A DNA stretch of 52,412 bases from Spirochaeta sp. (GTDB lineage Bacteria; Spirochaetota; Spirochaetia; DSM-27196; Alkalispirochaetaceae). Under the pieces are notes generated by a model. That model was not told where the DNA came from. It was given only the letters and a program-made list of their open reading frames with translations, and ran no database searches. The stretch lies in the NCBI GenBank assembly GCA_007130865.1, contig SLRR01000142.1, positions 1-52,412 on the forward strand. The letters run 5' to 3'. Below, one piece after another: positions 51,784 through 52,412 of this stretch. How positions within the stretch are numbered: position 1 is the stretch's first letter; the number at the start of each line of letters is the position of its first letter. Both the position numbers and the translations under genes were made by a program.

Positions 51784-52412
51784 TCAGCCCTCCAGTTCCT
51801 TCATCAGTCTGTCGATCTTGCGCCGCAAAGACGGCTCGTCATCGGCGGATGCTCGTGCCTTTGTCAGCAGAGTCTTCGCCTTCGCTTTGTCGCCGCTCTT
51901 GCCGTAACTTGCACCGATGTAATAGAGAACATCGCCGATCTGGGGTAGACGCGGTATCGCCTGAATGAGCTGGGAGTAATGCCGGATCGTACCGGCGTAG
52001 TCACCTTTCTCGAAGAAACAGCGACCCAGTTCAATCTTCGCTTTCAGAACGTACTCATTGTCGTCGGGGAACTGCTGAACCACCTGCTGGAATTGAGCGA
52101 TCGCCACGTCAAATTTATCGTTCGCAAACGCGCTTTCTCCTTCAAAGTAAACCTTGCCGGCATCCGACATAGACGCGGATCGGTCCGTCCCTCCCGCGCT
52201 ACCGGAACTGTCGGACGATCCTCCCAGGTCGGCGGCGGAGGAAGAACCTCTCCCGGCGGCAGCAGCGGAGGCGCTTTGCCCGGCGCGGGAAAGCTGTTTC
52301 TTGATCTCATCCACGTATCGACCCTTGGGATACAGCTCGAGATACCGCTTCCAGATGTACGAGGCATGATCAAACTGTCGGTTCTGGAAATAGAACGTTG
52401 CGCTGTGATGGA
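51784..52412 (-). CDS. TPR protein (YbgF/BamD-like repeats), 5' end outside window
   Basis: The open frame reaches the right edge: the codons before 52314 continue as HSATFYFQNRQFDH and ASYIWKRYLELYPKGRY, which is a TPR unit, so the apparent internal start at 52314 (a GTG) is not real. A low-complexity Ser/Ala/Gly linker (about 52170-52290) is followed by further TPRs (KFDVAIAQFQQVVQQFPDDN, KGDYAGTIRHYSQLIQAIP). Repeats of this spacing occur in periplasmic proteins such as YbgF/CpoB; the missing N-terminus would show whether it has a signal peptide. It ends 2 nt before the Crp/Fnr gene. Confidence 0.8.
   Translation of the reverse strand, partial: HHSATFYFQNRQFDHASYIWKRYLELYPKGRYVDEIKKQLSRAGQSASAAAAGRGSSSAADLGGSSDSSGSAGGTDRSASMSDAGKVYFEGESAFANDKFDVAIAQFQQVVQQFPDDNEYVLKAKIELGRCFFEKGDYAGTIRHYSQLIQAIPRLPQIGDVLYYIGASYGKSGDKAKAKTLLTKARASADDEPSLRRKIDRLMKELEG

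Overview
The window looks like chromosomal DNA of a free-living spirochaete (Spirochaetales). The strongest pointer is a 1353-residue membrane-anchored coiled-coil protein of the kind annotated as SpiroCoCo in spirochaetes. The mix of housekeeping genes (dnaK operon, der, ptsI) and GC-rich codon use fit this. The genus cannot be told from the sequence alone. I see no tRNA, rRNA, CRISPR array, transposase or phage gene.

Layout. 1-7948 (minus strand): a branched-chain amino-acid-type ABC importer in the order livH-livM-livG-livF-livK, closed by a good intrinsic terminator. Downstream of it lies a three-gene acyl-CoA module: a KAS III-like synthase, an SDR ketoreductase and a CoA-transferase cut by the window edge. 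8166-11600: a membrane-bound PAS/HisKA_2 histidine kinase, a broken histone-deacetylase-like gene, a VOC protein, and a small acidic ORF with a clear promoter and leader hairpin. 11640-16339: a GH13 alpha-glucosidase and an aldehyde dehydrogenase, divergent from an ADP-ribosylglycohydrolase fused to a tyrosine-phosphatase domain. 16402-21668: a soluble PAS-GAF histidine kinase coupled to an unrecognised protein, an SSS-family transporter and a cupin.

21756-29024 (minus): grpE-dnaK-dnaJ, preceded by algF-algI-algJ-like polysaccharide O-acetylation genes. 29119-31657 (plus): two adjacent paralogous secreted alpha/beta hydrolases. 31675-35736: the SpiroCoCo-type protein. 35804-49131 (minus): a ten-gene co-directional run, ptsI, der, a MerR-like protein, an NlpC/P60-like protein, a 955-residue TPR protein, an outer-membrane beta-barrel, exbB, exbD, tonB and a HAD hydrolase. 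Most of these genes overlap or nearly touch. The middle of the run looks like one envelope system that couples inner-membrane proton motive force to the outer membrane. 49353-52412: a GerMN protein, an alpha/beta hydrolase, a Crp/Fnr regulator and the end of a TPR protein.

The most unusual structure is a 134-bp paired-hairpin element present twice (about 25600-25733 and 49178-49311). By hand count the copies differ at about 14 positions, and four of these are compensatory pairs inside the stems. Each copy sits 7-10 bp upstream of the -35 box of a housekeeping operon (grpE and ptsI). One copy also supplies the last codons and stop of the algJ-like gene. A second recurring pattern is a sigma70-type -10 box only 6-9 nt before the start codon of several genes that lack a Shine-Dalgarno sequence, which suggests leaderless mRNAs.
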